Below are positions 48,445-59,980 of a DNA stretch of 64,000 bases, piece after piece. The notes below the pieces were generated by a model. That model saw nothing but the letters and a program-made list of their open reading frames with translations. It searched no databases and was not told the origin of the DNA. A program made the position numbers and the translations under genes. This DNA comes from Bradyrhizobium sp. CB2312 (GTDB lineage Bacteria > Pseudomonadota > Alphaproteobacteria > Rhizobiales > Xanthobacteraceae), in assembly GCF_029714425.1 (NCBI RefSeq), contig NZ_CP121668.1, positions 7,461,501 to 7,525,500 of the forward strand. The letters are read 5' to 3'. Each line of letters starts with the position of its first letter. Position 1 is the stretch's first letter.

Positions 48445-48486
48445 ATGTCCATGTTGGGTAAGTCGCCTTGAACCCAACATGGACAT
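48445..48486 (-). promoter_or_regulatory. 15-bp leader hairpin directly before the degP start codon
   Basis: ATGTCCATGTTGGGT at 48445-48459 and its exact reverse complement at 48472-48486 flank a 12-base loop. In the mRNA the stem ends 6 bases before the AUG, and its 3' arm contains the only GGA-like ribosome-site sequence. It could mask translation until it melts, or act as a protein-binding palindrome in DNA. Confidence 0.7.
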
Positions 48487-48617
48487 CGTCACCTTACGAC
48501 GTCCCGTCCACGCGATTAAATCTTGGCAAAGAAAGGCGCAGCCGAAATCGACGACGGACGCCGGAATCGCTCGGCCTGCTGCCCGCCCCTTCTAACGAGG
48601 CGGTGCCAACAAGCTCT

Positions 48618-48830
48618 TCACGCGGCGACGTGAGTCTCCCACGCTGCGGCCGCGGCGGCGTCCTCGTCGCGTTGTGCGTTGCAGGCGTCGAAATGCGCCT
48701 TCAGCTCGGTCTCGGCGAGATGTTCGAAATGCTCGGCCTGGCCGAGGAGTTCCCAGTTCTGGAGCGGCCGATAGGCCGCCTGCTGACGACAGAGGGACGC
48801 CAGCGCCCGGTAGCGACGTACGTTCTCCAT
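48618..48830 (-). CDS. small conserved protein of the ENVRRYR type, copy 1
   Basis: 70 residues: MENVRRYRALASLCRQQAAY, then RPLQNWELLGQAEHFEHLAE. It shares the pattern ENVRRYR-ASL-RQ-AA-RP-Q-W-LL-QA-E-A-EL with the protein at 61198. It is helical, with a strong GGAGGG ribosome site. The family is unnamed to me, and the two copies are the evidence that both are real genes. Confidence 0.75.
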   Translation of the reverse strand: MENVRRYRALASLCRQQAAYRPLQNWELLGQAEHFEHLAETELKAHFDACNAQRDEDAAAAAAWETHVAA

Positions 48831-49001
48831 GAGACCCTCCCTCGCATTCACTGGGCTTATTGCCCTGATTTGCGTCAGGCCGATGGCGGCCGTGCAACAG
48901 ATTTGCTGCACGCACGGCCGGCCGGATCAAAGTTAACTTTTCAGAAATGCGCAAGTGAAGATTGGTTCCTAGCGCAGAACCAGGGTGGAACTCGCAAGGC
49001 C

Positions 49002-50855
49002 TCAGGCGTAGCGGCGGCGCTCGACGGTAATGCCGATCAGATCGAGATACCGTTCGATCGGTTCGGGCCGGCCGATGAGGTAGCCCTGCATCTCGTCGCA
49101 AGCCTCCCCCGCCAGGAAGGCACGCTGGGCTTCCGTCTCCACCCCTTCGGCGACGACAGGAATGTTCAGGGCGCGCGCAAGGCTGAGGACCGCGCGGACG
49201 ATCTCGGCCGATTGCGGACTCGCCTCGAGATTGGAGATGAAGCTGCGGTCGATCTTGATCTTGTCGAACGGAAACGACTGGAGATAGGACAACGACGAAT
49301 AGCCGGTGCCGAAATCGTCCATGGCGATGCGGATGCCGAGCACCTTCAAACGCCGCAGCAGATTCAGCGCGCGCGTGAAATCGCCGATCAGCACGCCCTC
49401 GGTGATCTCGACCTCGAGCCGGCCTGGCGCGAGGCCCGTCTCCAGCAGGATCTGGTGGATCGAGCGCTCGAGGTCGCCGGCCTGGAACTGGACCGGCGAC
49501 AAATTGACCGCGACCGGCACCGGCCGCGGCCAGGACGCCGCCTCGCGGCACGCTTCGCGCAGGACCCATTCGCCGATCTGGATGATCAGCCCGTTCTCCT
49601 CGGCGAGCGGAATGAACTGGTCCGGCGGCACGAAGCCGCGCGTCGGATGGTTCCAGCGCAGCAGCGCCTCGAAGCCGACGACCTCGCCATCCATCCGGGC
49701 CTGCGGCTGGAAGTAGACGAGGAGCTGGTTCTGCTCCAGCGCCTGACGCAGATCGTGCTGCAACAGCCTGCGGTCGCGCAGCTCCTGGTCCATCTCGGAT
49801 TCGAAGAAGCGGACCCGGCCCCTGCCCTCGCGCTTGGCGCGATAGAGCGCGGAATCGGCGTTGGCGAGCAGTGTCTCCGCGTCCATTCCGTCATCGGGGT
49901 AGACCGCGATGCCGACGCTGAGGCCGACATGGGAGAGATAATCGTCGACCTCGAGCTCAGTGCCGATCGCCTCGACCAGACGCTCGCCGAGCGCCAGCAC
50001 CGCGCCACGGCGGGCACCGTCCGGCATCAGGATCATGAATTCGTCGCCGCCGACGCGGGCGATGAAGGCGCCGTCGGCCTCCGCTGCAAGACGGTCCGCC
50101 GCCGCCCGCATCAGCATGTCGCCGACGGGGTGGCCGAATACGTCGTTGACTTCCTTGAAGCGATCGAGATCGAGGCTCAGCACCGCAAAACTGGTCGAGG
50201 CCTCCTGCGCCCGTTCCAGCCGCTCCGCCAGCGCGACATTGAATGCACTGCGGTTGGGCAGATCGGTCAGCACGTCGTGATGTGCGAGATGGCTGATGCG
50301 TTCCTGCGTGTTGACGCGCTCGGTGACGTCCTCGATCACGCCGACCAGATATTGCGGCTCACCCGCGCCGTCCGTGATCAGCATCTTGCGCGAATTGACG
50401 ACGCGGTCGTGGCCCTTGACGCCGACTTCGAGCAGGTGCTCCTCCAGGAACATCGGCATCCCGCTGGCGACCACCCGGCGGTCCTGCTCGTTGACCATGC
50501 GGGCGACGTCGGCCGGGAAGATCTCCTCGGGAGTCCTGCCCAGCATCTGCTCACGCGGCACGCCGTAATAGTCTTCGCCGGCGCGGTTGAGCAGGATGTA
50601 GCGCGAATCCTTCGCGCACTTCGCGAACACGGCGATGGGAATGTTCTCGACGATGGTGTCGAGGAATTCCTGGGTCCGCAGCAGATCCTGCTCGACCTCG
50701 TCATGGGTGTGCCCGCGCACGTCCGTCAATCTCTGACGGCCGCGATCGCTAGCCTCATAGGCCGCGCTGACGAGCTCGCCCAATTTGACGAGATCGACCT
50801 GTCCGGCGGCATCGGTGGCGCAGCGGAGCTGCTCGGCGAACAAGCGGTGCATCAT
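49002..50855 (-). CDS. PAS-GGDEF-EAL cyclic-di-GMP protein
   Basis: 617 residues. After a helical N terminus of about 60, a PAS domain (about 65-185: ENIPIAVFAKCAKDSRYILL, VGVIEDVTERVNTQ) leads to GGDEF (about 195-355, motif RVGGDEF intact) and EAL (about 370-610: FEALLRWNHP, DDFGTGYSSLSYL, EGVETEAQ). Both catalytic motifs look complete, so it could make or degrade cyclic di-GMP. In many such tandem proteins one activity regulates the other. No other c-di-GMP gene is nearby. The start has two consecutive ATG codons. Confidence 0.92.
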   Translation of the reverse strand: MMHRLFAEQLRCATDAAGQVDLVKLGELVSAAYEASDRGRQRLTDVRGHTHDEVEQDLLRTQEFLDTIVENIPIAVFAKCAKDSRYILLNRAGEDYYGVPREQMLGRTPEEIFPADVARMVNEQDRRVVASGMPMFLEEHLLEVGVKGHDRVVNSRKMLITDGAGEPQYLVGVIEDVTERVNTQERISHLAHHDVLTDLPNRSAFNVALAERLERAQEASTSFAVLSLDLDRFKEVNDVFGHPVGDMLMRAAADRLAAEADGAFIARVGGDEFMILMPDGARRGAVLALGERLVEAIGTELEVDDYLSHVGLSVGIAVYPDDGMDAETLLANADSALYRAKREGRGRVRFFESEMDQELRDRRLLQHDLRQALEQNQLLVYFQPQARMDGEVVGFEALLRWNHPTRGFVPPDQFIPLAEENGLIIQIGEWVLREACREAASWPRPVPVAVNLSPVQFQAGDLERSIHQILLETGLAPGRLEVEITEGVLIGDFTRALNLLRRLKVLGIRIAMDDFGTGYSSLSYLQSFPFDKIKIDRSFISNLEASPQSAEIVRAVLSLARALNIPVVAEGVETEAQRAFLAGEACDEMQGYLIGRPEPIERYLDLIGITVERRRYA

Positions 50856-51122
50856 GCCATCGCTCCGCGCCGCGTGCAGGCCTCATGCCTGCAAATATCT
50901 GCGTTCCGCATCCCCGCGCTCTCATAGCGTTCCTGAACCGCAGATTGAGGCGCTCAGCATTGCGTGGGCGTTAATCGAACTCGCGTCCCGGCCGCGTTGG
51001 TTACCCCGGCCTGAAAAGAATCGGTCGGTTTGCGCGGCATCCTCCGTAGAACCCCGGAGAAAGATGGCGCGCTTGGGCACGATCGGAACCGCGACGACAT
51101 CGCCGCGCGTCTGATCCGTCGT

Positions 51123-51860
51123 CTACCGGATGAGCGCGCCCTCTCCGGCCCGCATCGGCTGGGCGGAAATTTCCTGCAATTTCGGAACCCGCCCGACTTC
51201 CGCAGCAGCGCGAATGGCGGCAATGTTGGTGGCATAATCGGCGCGGCTCCTGCCGCGGAACACCGCCGATCCCGCGACCAGCGTATCGGCGCCCGCGGCG
51301 GCGACGGCACCAGCATTGTCGCGCGTGACGCCGCCATCGACCTCGAGCCGTATCGGCCGGTCGCCGATCATGCTGCGAACCCGCCTGATCTTCTCGATCT
51401 GGGAGCCGATGAAGGACTGGCCGCCGAAGCCGGGATTGACCGTCATCACCAGTACCAGGTCGAGCCGATCGAGCACATATTCGATCACGCTTTCTGGTGT
51501 CGCCGGACACAGGCTGACGCCGGCCTTCTTGCCGAGCGCGCGGATTGCCTGGAGCGAGCGGTCGAGATGCGGACCTGCCTCGGCGTGAACGGTGATGATA
51601 TCGGCACCGGCCTTGGCGAACGCCTCGAGATACGGATCAGTCGGTGCGATCATCAGATGCACGTCGAAGATCTTCGACGTCACCGGACGGATCGCCTTGA
51701 TGACATCGGCGCCAAAGCTGATGTTCGGCACGAAATGTCCGTCCATCACGTCGCAATGGATCCAGTCGGCACCGGCTGCGTCGATCGCTGCGATCTCCTC
51801 GCCGAGACGGGCGAAATCCGCAGCCAGGATCGAGGGGGCGATGATGATGTCCCTGCTCAT
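51123..51860 (-). CDS. cbbE: ribulose-phosphate 3-epimerase
   Basis: A 245-residue TIM-barrel metalloenzyme that interconverts ribulose 5-phosphate and xylulose 5-phosphate. Motifs are [51 protein letters not shown] and [10 protein letters not shown], which supply metal and phosphate ligands. The ATG overlaps the cbbX stop (ATGA), so it is the last gene of the CO2-fixation operon and translationally coupled to CbbX. Confidence 0.95.
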   Translation of the reverse strand: MSRDIIIAPSILAADFARLGEEIAAIDAAGADWIHCDVMDGHFVPNISFGADVIKAIRPVTSKIFDVHLMIAPTDPYLEAFAKAGADIITVHAEAGPHLDRSLQAIRALGKKAGVSLCPATPESVIEYVLDRLDLVLVMTVNPGFGGQSFIGSQIEKIRRVRSMIGDRPIRLEVDGGVTRDNAGAVAAAGADTLVAGSAVFRGRSRADYATNIAAIRAAAEVGRVPKLQEISAQPMRAGEGALIR

Positions 51861-52789
51861 GGCTTTGCACTCCGCGCATCTGCTCCACCGGTGAACACGC
51901 GGCTTGCAAGGACATCCATGGGATCGATGGTTTCGAGATCGGCGACATCGAGCATGCGGTCGAGATCGGACACCAGGCGATCGGCCTGGCGCAGGCGGAT
52001 GCGGTCGACAGCGTTTCGGATCGAGCGCGCATTGGAGAAGAACGGCTGGGTCCGGCGCAGCGCGATGTATTTTTCGAACGCTTCCCGCGCTGCCGCCGAG
52101 AAGCGATAACCGCGCTCCTTCAGCATCAGCTCGGCGATGACGAGCAGCTCGGATTCGGCATAATCCGGGAATTCGATGTGGTGCGCGATGCGCGAACGGA
52201 AGCCTGGATTGGAGGCGAAGAAGCTCGTCATCCGCTCGCCATAGCCGGCGAGGATCACGACGAGATCCTCGCGCTGGTTCTCCATCACCTGGAGCAGGAT
52301 CTCGATCGCCTCCTGGCCATAGTCGCGCTCGTTGTCTGGCCGGTGCAGATAATAGGCCTCGTCGATGAACAGCACGCCGCCCATCGCCTTCTTCAGGATC
52401 TCCTTGGTCTTCGGCGCGGTGTGGCCGATATATTGGCCGACGAGATCGTCGCGCGTCACCGAGATCACCTGCCCGCGCCGCACGAAGCCGAGCCCGTGCA
52501 GAATCTTCGCCATGCGCAGCGCCACGGTGGTCTTGCCGGTACCGGGATTGCCGGTAAACGACATGTGCAGCGTCGGCGGCGCGGCGGCAAGGCCCGCGCG
52601 CTGCCGGATGCGCTCGATCAGCAGCAGTGAAGCGATCTGGCGTACGCGGTTCTTCACCGGCTTGAGCCCGATCAACTCCTGCTCGAGCTGTTGCAGCGTG
52701 TCGGTGACTCCGGCGGCTTCAGCTTCCTTGCGTAGATCGAAACTGGTCTCGCCGGGTTCGGTTGTCGTGGCGTGGGGGACATCCAGCAT
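51857..52789 (-). CDS. cbbX: CbbX, AAA+ activase of red-type RuBisCO
   Basis: 310 residues. Walker A is [11 protein letters not shown], Walker B is [12 protein letters not shown], and the pore-type region [15 protein letters not shown] is characteristic. The sensor 1 region ([10 protein letters not shown]) and sensor 2 region (NARSIRN) follow. CbbX uses ATP to pull on the C-terminal tail of the red-type large subunit and release inhibitory sugar phosphates; RuBP stimulates it. It follows cbbS after 101 bp that contain a strong hairpin. Confidence 0.95.
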   Translation of the reverse strand: MLDVPHATTTEPGETSFDLRKEAEAAGVTDTLQQLEQELIGLKPVKNRVRQIASLLLIERIRQRAGLAAAPPTLHMSFTGNPGTGKTTVALRMAKILHGLGFVRRGQVISVTRDDLVGQYIGHTAPKTKEILKKAMGGVLFIDEAYYLHRPDNERDYGQEAIEILLQVMENQREDLVVILAGYGERMTSFFASNPGFRSRIAHHIEFPDYAESELLVIAELMLKERGYRFSAAAREAFEKYIALRRTQPFFSNARSIRNAVDRIRLRQADRLVSDLDRMLDVADLETIDPMDVLASRVFTGGADARSAKP

Positions 52790-52809
52790 GGCTACCCTCG
52801 AAGAAAAGA

Positions 52810-52837
52810 GCTTCGCCGCGGGGGGATGCGGCGAAGC
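52810..52837 (-). terminator. intercistronic hairpin between cbbS and cbbX
   Basis: GCTTCGCCGC and GCGGCGAAGC form a perfect 10-bp stem with an 8-base loop; on the coding strand it is followed by TCTTTTCTTCG. It is likely a partial terminator or a 3'-end stabiliser that lets cbbLS be made in excess of cbbX and cbbE. Confidence 0.75.
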
Positions 52838-52890
52838 AGTGGTCCGCCAAGGAAACGGAGCAGCGAGTGCTCCGCGCGGAGGGAGAATGG

Positions 52891-53298
52891 CTATTGAGAA
52901 GCGTGCGCGGCGAGCTTCCGCACGGTGGTGTAGCGGATGGCGCGTCCGCCCACCTCCTGCCGCACCAGCTCGAACTCCGCCTCTTTCGGAGGCCGGTTGA
53001 CGATGAACGAGATCCGCACCGATTCCCAGCCATGACTGGAATCGAAGCCGCTGATGCGGATGTAGCGGTCACCATACACCCTGCGGCATTCGGCGAGCTC
53101 CATCATCACGCCGGCAGCGTCCTGGAGGTCGAACATCGGCAGGCCCCACATCTCCCAATAGGTGCTGCGGGGATGCGGGTCGTCGGTGAACTCGATGTTC
53201 ACCGCCCAGCCGTTCGTGAGGCAATACTGCACCTGCTTGTAGATCTGGTCGTCGGTGAGATCAGGAAGGAACGAGAAGCAGCCCTGGGTCAGTTTCAT
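52891..53298 (-). CDS. cbbS: RuBisCO small subunit, form IC
   Basis: 135 residues. MKLTQGCFSFLPDLTDDQIY and HPRSTYWEMWGLPMFD are small-subunit signatures. The C-terminal extension (EVGGRAIRYTTVRKLAAHAS) is that of red-type enzymes, where it forms a beta-barrel in the central channel. The start follows AGGAG, 11 bp after the cbbL stop. Confidence 0.95.
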   Translation of the reverse strand: MKLTQGCFSFLPDLTDDQIYKQVQYCLTNGWAVNIEFTDDPHPRSTYWEMWGLPMFDLQDAAGVMMELAECRRVYGDRYIRISGFDSSHGWESVRISFIVNRPPKEAEFELVRQEVGGRAIRYTTVRKLAAHASQ

Positions 53299-53309
53299 CT
53301 CAAAACTCC

Positions 53310-54803
<1,494 letters not shown>

Positions 54804-55889
54804 TTAGGCTGCGACCGGCTCGCGGGCGCCAATGCGCGGATCGAGCTCGCCGGCGCGGTAGCGGCGCGCCATCTCGCTCAGGGGAATGACCTTGATCTTG
54901 CTGGCATGGCCCGCGGTTCCGAACTGCTCGAAGCGGTCGCGGCAGAGCTCACGCATCGCATCCATCGCGGGCTTGAGGAACTTGCGCGGATCGAACTCGG
55001 AGCGCGCCTCAGTCGCGACTTTGCGGAACACAGCGGTCATGGCCAGACGACAGTCGGTGTCGATATTGACCTTGCGCACGCCGCTCTTGATGCCGCGGAC
55101 GATCTCCTCGACCGGCACGCCCCAGGTCTGCGGCATCTCGCCGCCGAACTGGTTGAACATGTCCTGGAGCGGCTGCGGCACCGAGGAGGAGCCGTGCATG
55201 ACGAGATGCGTGTTCGGCAGCCGGCGATGAATCTCCTCGACCACCCGCATCGCCAGGATGTCGCCATCCGGCTTGCGGCTGAACTTGTAGGCGCCGTGCG
55301 AGGTGCCCATCGCGATGGCGAGCGCATCGACCTTGGTGGCGCGGACGAAGTCGACGGCCTGGTCGGGATCGGTCAACAGCTGATCGTGGCTGACCTTGCC
55401 TTCGACGCCGTGACCATCCTCCTGCTCGCCGCCGCCATGTTCGAGCGAGCCGAGCACGCCGAGCTCGCCTTCGACGGAGGCGCCGGTCCAATGGGCGAGA
55501 TCGACGACGCGGCGGGTGATCGCGACGTTGTAGTCGTAATCCGCCGCGGTCTTGGCATCGGCCTTGAGCGAGCCGTCCATCATGACAGAGGTGAAGCCAT
55601 GGGCGATTGCGGAGGCGCAGGTCGCCTCGTCATTGCCGTGGTCCTGGTGCATGCACAGCGGGATATCCGGATAGGTGCGCTCCAGCGCGTCGATCATGTG
55701 CGACAGCATGAGATCGCCGGCATAGCTGCGCGCACCGCGCGAGGCCTGGATGATCACGGGCGCATCGACCTCAGCCGCCGCCTGCACGATCGCGATGCCC
55801 TGCTCCATGTTGTTGATGTTGAACGCCGGCACGGCGTAGCCGTGATTGGCGGCATGATCGAGCAGTTGGCGAAGGGTGATACGGGCCAC
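54804..55889 (-). CDS. cbbA: class II fructose-bisphosphate aldolase
   Basis: A 361-residue zinc aldolase of the Calvin-cycle type (makes fructose 1,6-bisphosphate and sedoheptulose 1,7-bisphosphate). [17 protein letters not shown] is the N-terminal signature. Zinc ligands lie in [19 protein letters not shown] and [10 protein letters not shown]. It starts at GTG 55887-55889, eight bases behind a perfect AAGGAGG, and is 12 bp from cbbT. Confidence 0.96.
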   Translation of the reverse strand: MARITLRQLLDHAANHGYAVPAFNINNMEQGIAIVQAAAEVDAPVIIQASRGARSYAGDLMLSHMIDALERTYPDIPLCMHQDHGNDEATCASAIAHGFTSVMMDGSLKADAKTAADYDYNVAITRRVVDLAHWTGASVEGELGVLGSLEHGGGEQEDGHGVEGKVSHDQLLTDPDQAVDFVRATKVDALAIAMGTSHGAYKFSRKPDGDILAMRVVEEIHRRLPNTHLVMHGSSSVPQPLQDMFNQFGGEMPQTWGVPVEEIVRGIKSGVRKVNIDTDCRLAMTAVFRKVATEARSEFDPRKFLKPAMDAMRELCRDRFEQFGTAGHASKIKVIPLSEMARRYRAGELDPRIGAREPVAA

Positions 55890-55901
55890 GGGCAGTCCTC
55901 C

Positions 55902-57920
55902 TTATTGTTTCTTGCGTGCGATCGCCCGGCGGGCGGCTTCGGCAACGCTTTGCGGCGTGATGCCGAATTCGCGGTAGAGCACCGGTGCCGGTGCCGAGGC
56001 GCCGAAGCCGCGCATGCCGACGAACTCGCCGCCAGCGCCGATCCAGCGATGCCAATCGCCGACGACTGCTGCCTCGACGCCGACGCGCGGCGCGATGCCG
56101 AGCACGGCAGCGCGGTAATCGTCCGGCTGCTCCTCGAACAACGCCAAGCACGGCGCGGAGACCACGGCGGCACGTACGTGCTCGGTCGCGAGCAGACGGG
56201 CTGCTTCCAACGCGATCGACACTTCCGAGCCGGTCGCCATCAGCGTGACGTCGCGGCCACCATCGGGCGAGACGATGAGATAGGCGCCGCGGGCGACGCG
56301 GTTCCGGCCGCGGACATCGCTGCGGAAGGTCGGCAACGCCTGCCGCGACAGGCAGAGCACGGAGGGACGGTCTTCCTCTTCGAGCGCGCAGTCCCAGGCC
56401 TCCAGCGTTTCGACCGCATCGGCCGGCCGGAACACCAGAAGATTCGGAATCACCCGCAGCGCGGCGAGATGCTCGACCGGCTGATGCGTCGGTCCGTCCT
56501 CGCCGAGGCCGATGGAGTCGTGCGTCATGACATGGATGACGCGCAGCCGCATCAGAGCCGCAAGGCGGATCGCGGGCCGGCTGTAATCGGAGAAGGCGAG
56601 GAAGGTGCCGCCATAGGGAATGAATCCACCATGCAGCGCGAGGCCGTTCATCGCAGCCGCCATGCCGTGCTCGCGGATGCCGTAATGGATGTAGTCGCCG
56701 GCGAATGCGCCACTCTTGACCGGGACTTGCGCCTTGGCGTGCGTCAGGTTCGAATGCGTCAGGTCGGCGGAGCCTCCGATCAGCCCGGGAATCGTTCCGG
56801 CGACGGCCTCGAGCACCTGTTGCGAGGCCTGCCGCGTCGCGAGCTTCGGCCGCTCGCTGGCAAAGCGTTCGCGCAATTTCGCCGAGGCCCGGGCATAGGC
56901 GTTCGGCAGGGCAACGGCCTTGCTCTCGACGAACAGATCGCGCTGCTCCGGCGTCGCGCCTTCGTAGCGATCGAGCCAGGCGAGACGCTCGACCTGCCCG
57001 CGCTGCCCGATCATCCGCCACGCCTTCGCGATGGGAATCGGCACCACGAAGGGCTGATAGTCCCAACCGAGAGTTCGGCGCGCTGCCGCGGTCTGTTCGG
57101 TGCCGAGCGGCGCGCCATGCGCTTTCTCGGTCCCCTGTCTATCAGGCGCGCCGTAGCCAATGATGGTGCGGCAGGCGATCAGCGACGGTTTTGCGGTTTC
57201 GCGCTCCTCCGCAATCGCCTGAGCGACGGCTTCAGAATCGTGCCCGTCGACGCGGCGCACCGACCAGCCGGAGGCGGCGAAGCGTGCAAGTTGATCGTCC
57301 GAGGTCGCAAGCGACGTTGGCCCATCGATGGAGATGCCGTTGTCGTCGAACAGCACGATCAGGCGGCCGAGCTGAAGGTGGCCGGCCAGCGAGATCGCCT
57401 CCTGGCTGATGCCCTCCATCAGACAGCCGTCGCCGGCGATGACATAGGTGAAGTGATCGACGAGGCCGTCGCCATGCCGCGCATTGGCCATGCGCTCGGC
57501 GAGCGCCATGCCGACCGCGGTCGCAATGCCCTGTCCCAGCGGACCCGTCGTGGTCTCGACGCCGGGCGTATGGCCATATTCGGGATGGCCCGGCGTCTTC
57601 GAGCCCCATTGCCGGAAGGCCTTGATATCGTCGAGGCTGACCGCGCCGCCGGTGAGATGCAGCAGCGCATAGAGTAGCATCGAGCCGTGCCCCGCCGACA
57701 GCACGAAGCGGTCGCGGTCCGGCCAGTTGGGATGGGCCGAGTCGAACTTCAGGAAGCGCGAGAATAGCACGGTCGCGACATCGGCCATGCCCATGGGCAG
57801 GCCGGGATGGCCGGACTGCGAGGTCTCGATGGCATCCACCGCGAGAAAACGGACGGCGTTGGCGAGATCGTTGTGCGTGACCGCGGTGAGGTCGGCTTCG
57901 GCGTAGACGGAGATGTTCAT
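55902..57920 (-). CDS. cbbT: transketolase
   Basis: A 672-residue thiamine diphosphate enzyme moving two-carbon units in the regenerative phase. [18 protein letters not shown] and [16 protein letters not shown] lie at the N terminus, the cofactor motif is [17 protein letters not shown], and the second domain has [17 protein letters not shown] and [16 protein letters not shown]. Length and motifs are complete. It is 16 bp after cbbP. Confidence 0.96.
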   Translation of the reverse strand: MNISVYAEADLTAVTHNDLANAVRFLAVDAIETSQSGHPGLPMGMADVATVLFSRFLKFDSAHPNWPDRDRFVLSAGHGSMLLYALLHLTGGAVSLDDIKAFRQWGSKTPGHPEYGHTPGVETTTGPLGQGIATAVGMALAERMANARHGDGLVDHFTYVIAGDGCLMEGISQEAISLAGHLQLGRLIVLFDDNGISIDGPTSLATSDDQLARFAASGWSVRRVDGHDSEAVAQAIAEERETAKPSLIACRTIIGYGAPDRQGTEKAHGAPLGTEQTAAARRTLGWDYQPFVVPIPIAKAWRMIGQRGQVERLAWLDRYEGATPEQRDLFVESKAVALPNAYARASAKLRERFASERPKLATRQASQQVLEAVAGTIPGLIGGSADLTHSNLTHAKAQVPVKSGAFAGDYIHYGIREHGMAAAMNGLALHGGFIPYGGTFLAFSDYSRPAIRLAALMRLRVIHVMTHDSIGLGEDGPTHQPVEHLAALRVIPNLLVFRPADAVETLEAWDCALEEEDRPSVLCLSRQALPTFRSDVRGRNRVARGAYLIVSPDGGRDVTLMATGSEVSIALEAARLLATEHVRAAVVSAPCLALFEEQPDDYRAAVLGIAPRVGVEAAVVGDWHRWIGAGGEFVGMRGFGASAPAPVLYREFGITPQSVAEAARRAIARKKQ

Positions 57921-57936
57921 CGGATTCTCGCCTCGT

Positions 57937-58812
57937 TCACTTCAGGCTGCGCTTGCGCTCGATCAGCTGCATGATCAGCGGCGTCAGGATGAGCTGCATC
58001 GCGAGATCGAGCTTCGCGCCCGGACACACGATGGAATTCGCGCGGGACATCCAGCTGTGCGGCAGCATCGAGAGCAGATAGGGAAAGTCGATGCCGCGCG
58101 GATTCTTGAAGCGGATCACGACCATCGATTCGTCCGGCGTCGGGATCCAGCGCGCGATGAACGGATTGGAGGTGTCCACAGTCGGCACGCGCTGGAAATT
58201 GATGTCGGTCTCGGTGAATTGCGGGCAGATGTAGTGGATGTAGTCCGGCATCCGCCGCAGGATGGTGTCGGTGACGGCCTCGGTCGAATAGCCGCGCGCA
58301 CTGCGGTCGCGATGCAGCTTCTGGATCCATTCGAGATTGATGACGGGCACGACGCCGATCTTGAGATCGGCATAGCGCGCAACATTGACCTTGTCGGTGA
58401 CGACAGCGCCATGCAGGCCCTCGTAGAACAACAGGTCCGAACTCTCCGGCAGCCGTTCCCATTCGGTGAAGGTGCCGGGGGCGGCGCCATGCAGCGCGGA
58501 CTCCTCTGCGTCGTGCACGTAATGCCGCGTCGTCGCTGTGCCGGTCTCGCCATAGTCGCGGAACGCCCGCTCCAGTTCCTCGAACAGATTGGTCTCGGGG
58601 CTGAAATGGCTGAAATGCTTGTTGCCGCGCTCGGCCTCCGTGGCCATCTTCGTGCGCATCTCGGCGCGGTCGTAACGATGGAAGGCGTCGCCCTCGATGT
58701 AGACGGCGTTGACCTTCTCGCGGAAGAAGATCTGCTCGAACGTCTTCTTGACTGAGGTGGTGCCGGCGCCGGAGGAGCCGGTGATGGAGATGATCGGATG
58801 CTTCCTGGACAT
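57937..58812 (-). CDS. cbbP: phosphoribulokinase
   Basis: A 291-residue proteobacterial-type kinase that makes ribulose 1,5-bisphosphate. The P-loop is [29 protein letters not shown] holds the catalytic Asp, and [11 protein letters not shown] and [14 protein letters not shown] are family motifs. The ATG at 58810-58812 follows AGGAGGG; an in-frame codon at 58893 would overlap cbbF and was rejected. Confidence 0.96.
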   Translation of the reverse strand: MSRKHPIISITGSSGAGTTSVKKTFEQIFFREKVNAVYIEGDAFHRYDRAEMRTKMATEAERGNKHFSHFSPETNLFEELERAFRDYGETGTATTRHYVHDAEESALHGAAPGTFTEWERLPESSDLLFYEGLHGAVVTDKVNVARYADLKIGVVPVINLEWIQKLHRDRSARGYSTEAVTDTILRRMPDYIHYICPQFTETDINFQRVPTVDTSNPFIARWIPTPDESMVVIRFKNPRGIDFPYLLSMLPHSWMSRANSIVCPGAKLDLAMQLILTPLIMQLIERKRSLK

Positions 58813-58823
58813 GGGACGCCCTC

Positions 58824-59861
58824 CTACAGCCGGAAGAAACCGCGTCGCGCGAACAGCGGCGCGGCGACGCTGGCAACCAAAAGCGGATCGCAATGCAGCT
58901 CCTCGACACGCCGCACCTCGTTGCTCGAGCCCATGATCAGCGGCACGCGCTGATGCAGGCTTTGCGCCGACAGATCGAGGATGCGCTCGCGCCCGGTCGA
59001 GGCCGAGCCGCCGGCCTGCTCGATGATCATGGCCATCGGATGCGCCTCATAGGTGAGGCGCAGGCGGCCGTCGCCATAGCCGGGACGCGCGTCTGACGGA
59101 TACAGGAACACGCCGCCGCGGGTGAGGATGCGATAGGCCTCCGCCACCAGCGAGCCGATCCAGCGCATGTTGAAATTGTGGTTCGCGGGCCCCTCGACGC
59201 CGGCAAGGCATTCGTCGATGAAGGCGCGCACCGGCGGATCCCAGTGCCGGCGGTTCGACGTGTTGATCGCGAACTCCTCGCAGGCCTCGGAGATCTGCAC
59301 GGCGCTGCGTGCGAAGCGGAAGCAGCCAGCCTTGCGGTCGAGCGTGAAGATGTCGACGCCGTCGCCGAGCGTCAGCACCAGCGAGGTCTGCGGGCCGTAG
59401 GTGACAAACCCCGCGGCAAGCTGCGCCGAGCCACGCTGATGGAAGGCAAGGCTCAGATCGTCGGGCGCGGGCAGGATCGAGAAGATCGTGCCGACCGTCA
59501 TGTTGATGTCGATGTTGGAGGAGCCGTCGAGCGGATCAATCGCGACACAGACGCGGCCTTCGCGATCACCGATCTGCGGCTCGCGCATTTCCTCCGACGC
59601 CAGCGCCGCGATCGGGAGCTTGCCGAGGCAGCGTCGCAGGATCGCATCGGCCTGGACGTCGAGATCGCGCTGGACGTCGCCATCGCTGTTGCGGCCGGTG
59701 GTCAGGCCGGAGGCGTCGGCGAGATCGCCTGTCGCGATGAGATCGGCGATCTCGATCGCCGCCGCCGCGATGGCGTCGACTGCGGCCGCAACCGCGAGCG
59801 CATGCGGCGCCGTCTCGGAATACCGTTGAAGGTGGTCGTCCAGCCTGAGTTGCCCGGTCAT
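58824..59861 (-). CDS. cbbF: class I fructose-1,6-bisphosphatase
   Basis: 345 residues. Metal and substrate ligands are in [25 protein letters not shown], and the [14 protein letters not shown] to GGVFLYPSD region. The enzyme dephosphorylates fructose and probably sedoheptulose bisphosphate. It is the first gene of the operon and is divergent from cbbR, with 119 bp between starts. Confidence 0.96.
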   Translation of the reverse strand: MTGQLRLDDHLQRYSETAPHALAVAAAVDAIAAAAIEIADLIATGDLADASGLTTGRNSDGDVQRDLDVQADAILRRCLGKLPIAALASEEMREPQIGDREGRVCVAIDPLDGSSNIDINMTVGTIFSILPAPDDLSLAFHQRGSAQLAAGFVTYGPQTSLVLTLGDGVDIFTLDRKAGCFRFARSAVQISEACEEFAINTSNRRHWDPPVRAFIDECLAGVEGPANHNFNMRWIGSLVAEAYRILTRGGVFLYPSDARPGYGDGRLRLTYEAHPMAMIIEQAGGSASTGRERILDLSAQSLHQRVPLIMGSSNEVRRVEELHCDPLLVASVAAPLFARRGFFRL

Positions 59862-59980
59862 CTGCGTCCATCCCCTTGCTGGCGCCGCATCCAGTTCCCT
59901 CCCCGCTGGAGGTCGGTGCGGTCAGTCCCAGCACGATGAGATTGACAGGGCCGGCTTAATAAGGAAAATTTCTATTCATA
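59862..59980. promoter_or_regulatory. cbbF-cbbR divergent control region
   Basis: The 119-bp gap has a GC-rich half near cbbF and an AT-rich half near cbbR (59955-59983, TTAATAAGGAAAATTTC and so on). A TTGACA at 59942-59947 could be a -35 element for cbbR. LysR-type CbbR is expected to bind here, but I could not fix an exact T-N11-A site. Confidence 0.6.

Noticed and set aside
48468..50927. Plus-strand reading frame of 819 codons opposite the PAS-GGDEF-EAL gene
   Set aside because: Shadow of a real gene in high-GC DNA.
54906..57677. Plus-strand reading frame of 923 codons opposite cbbA and cbbT
   Set aside because: Both opposite-strand genes are complete and well-known enzymes; the antisense frame is Arg/Ala/Asp-rich with no domain.
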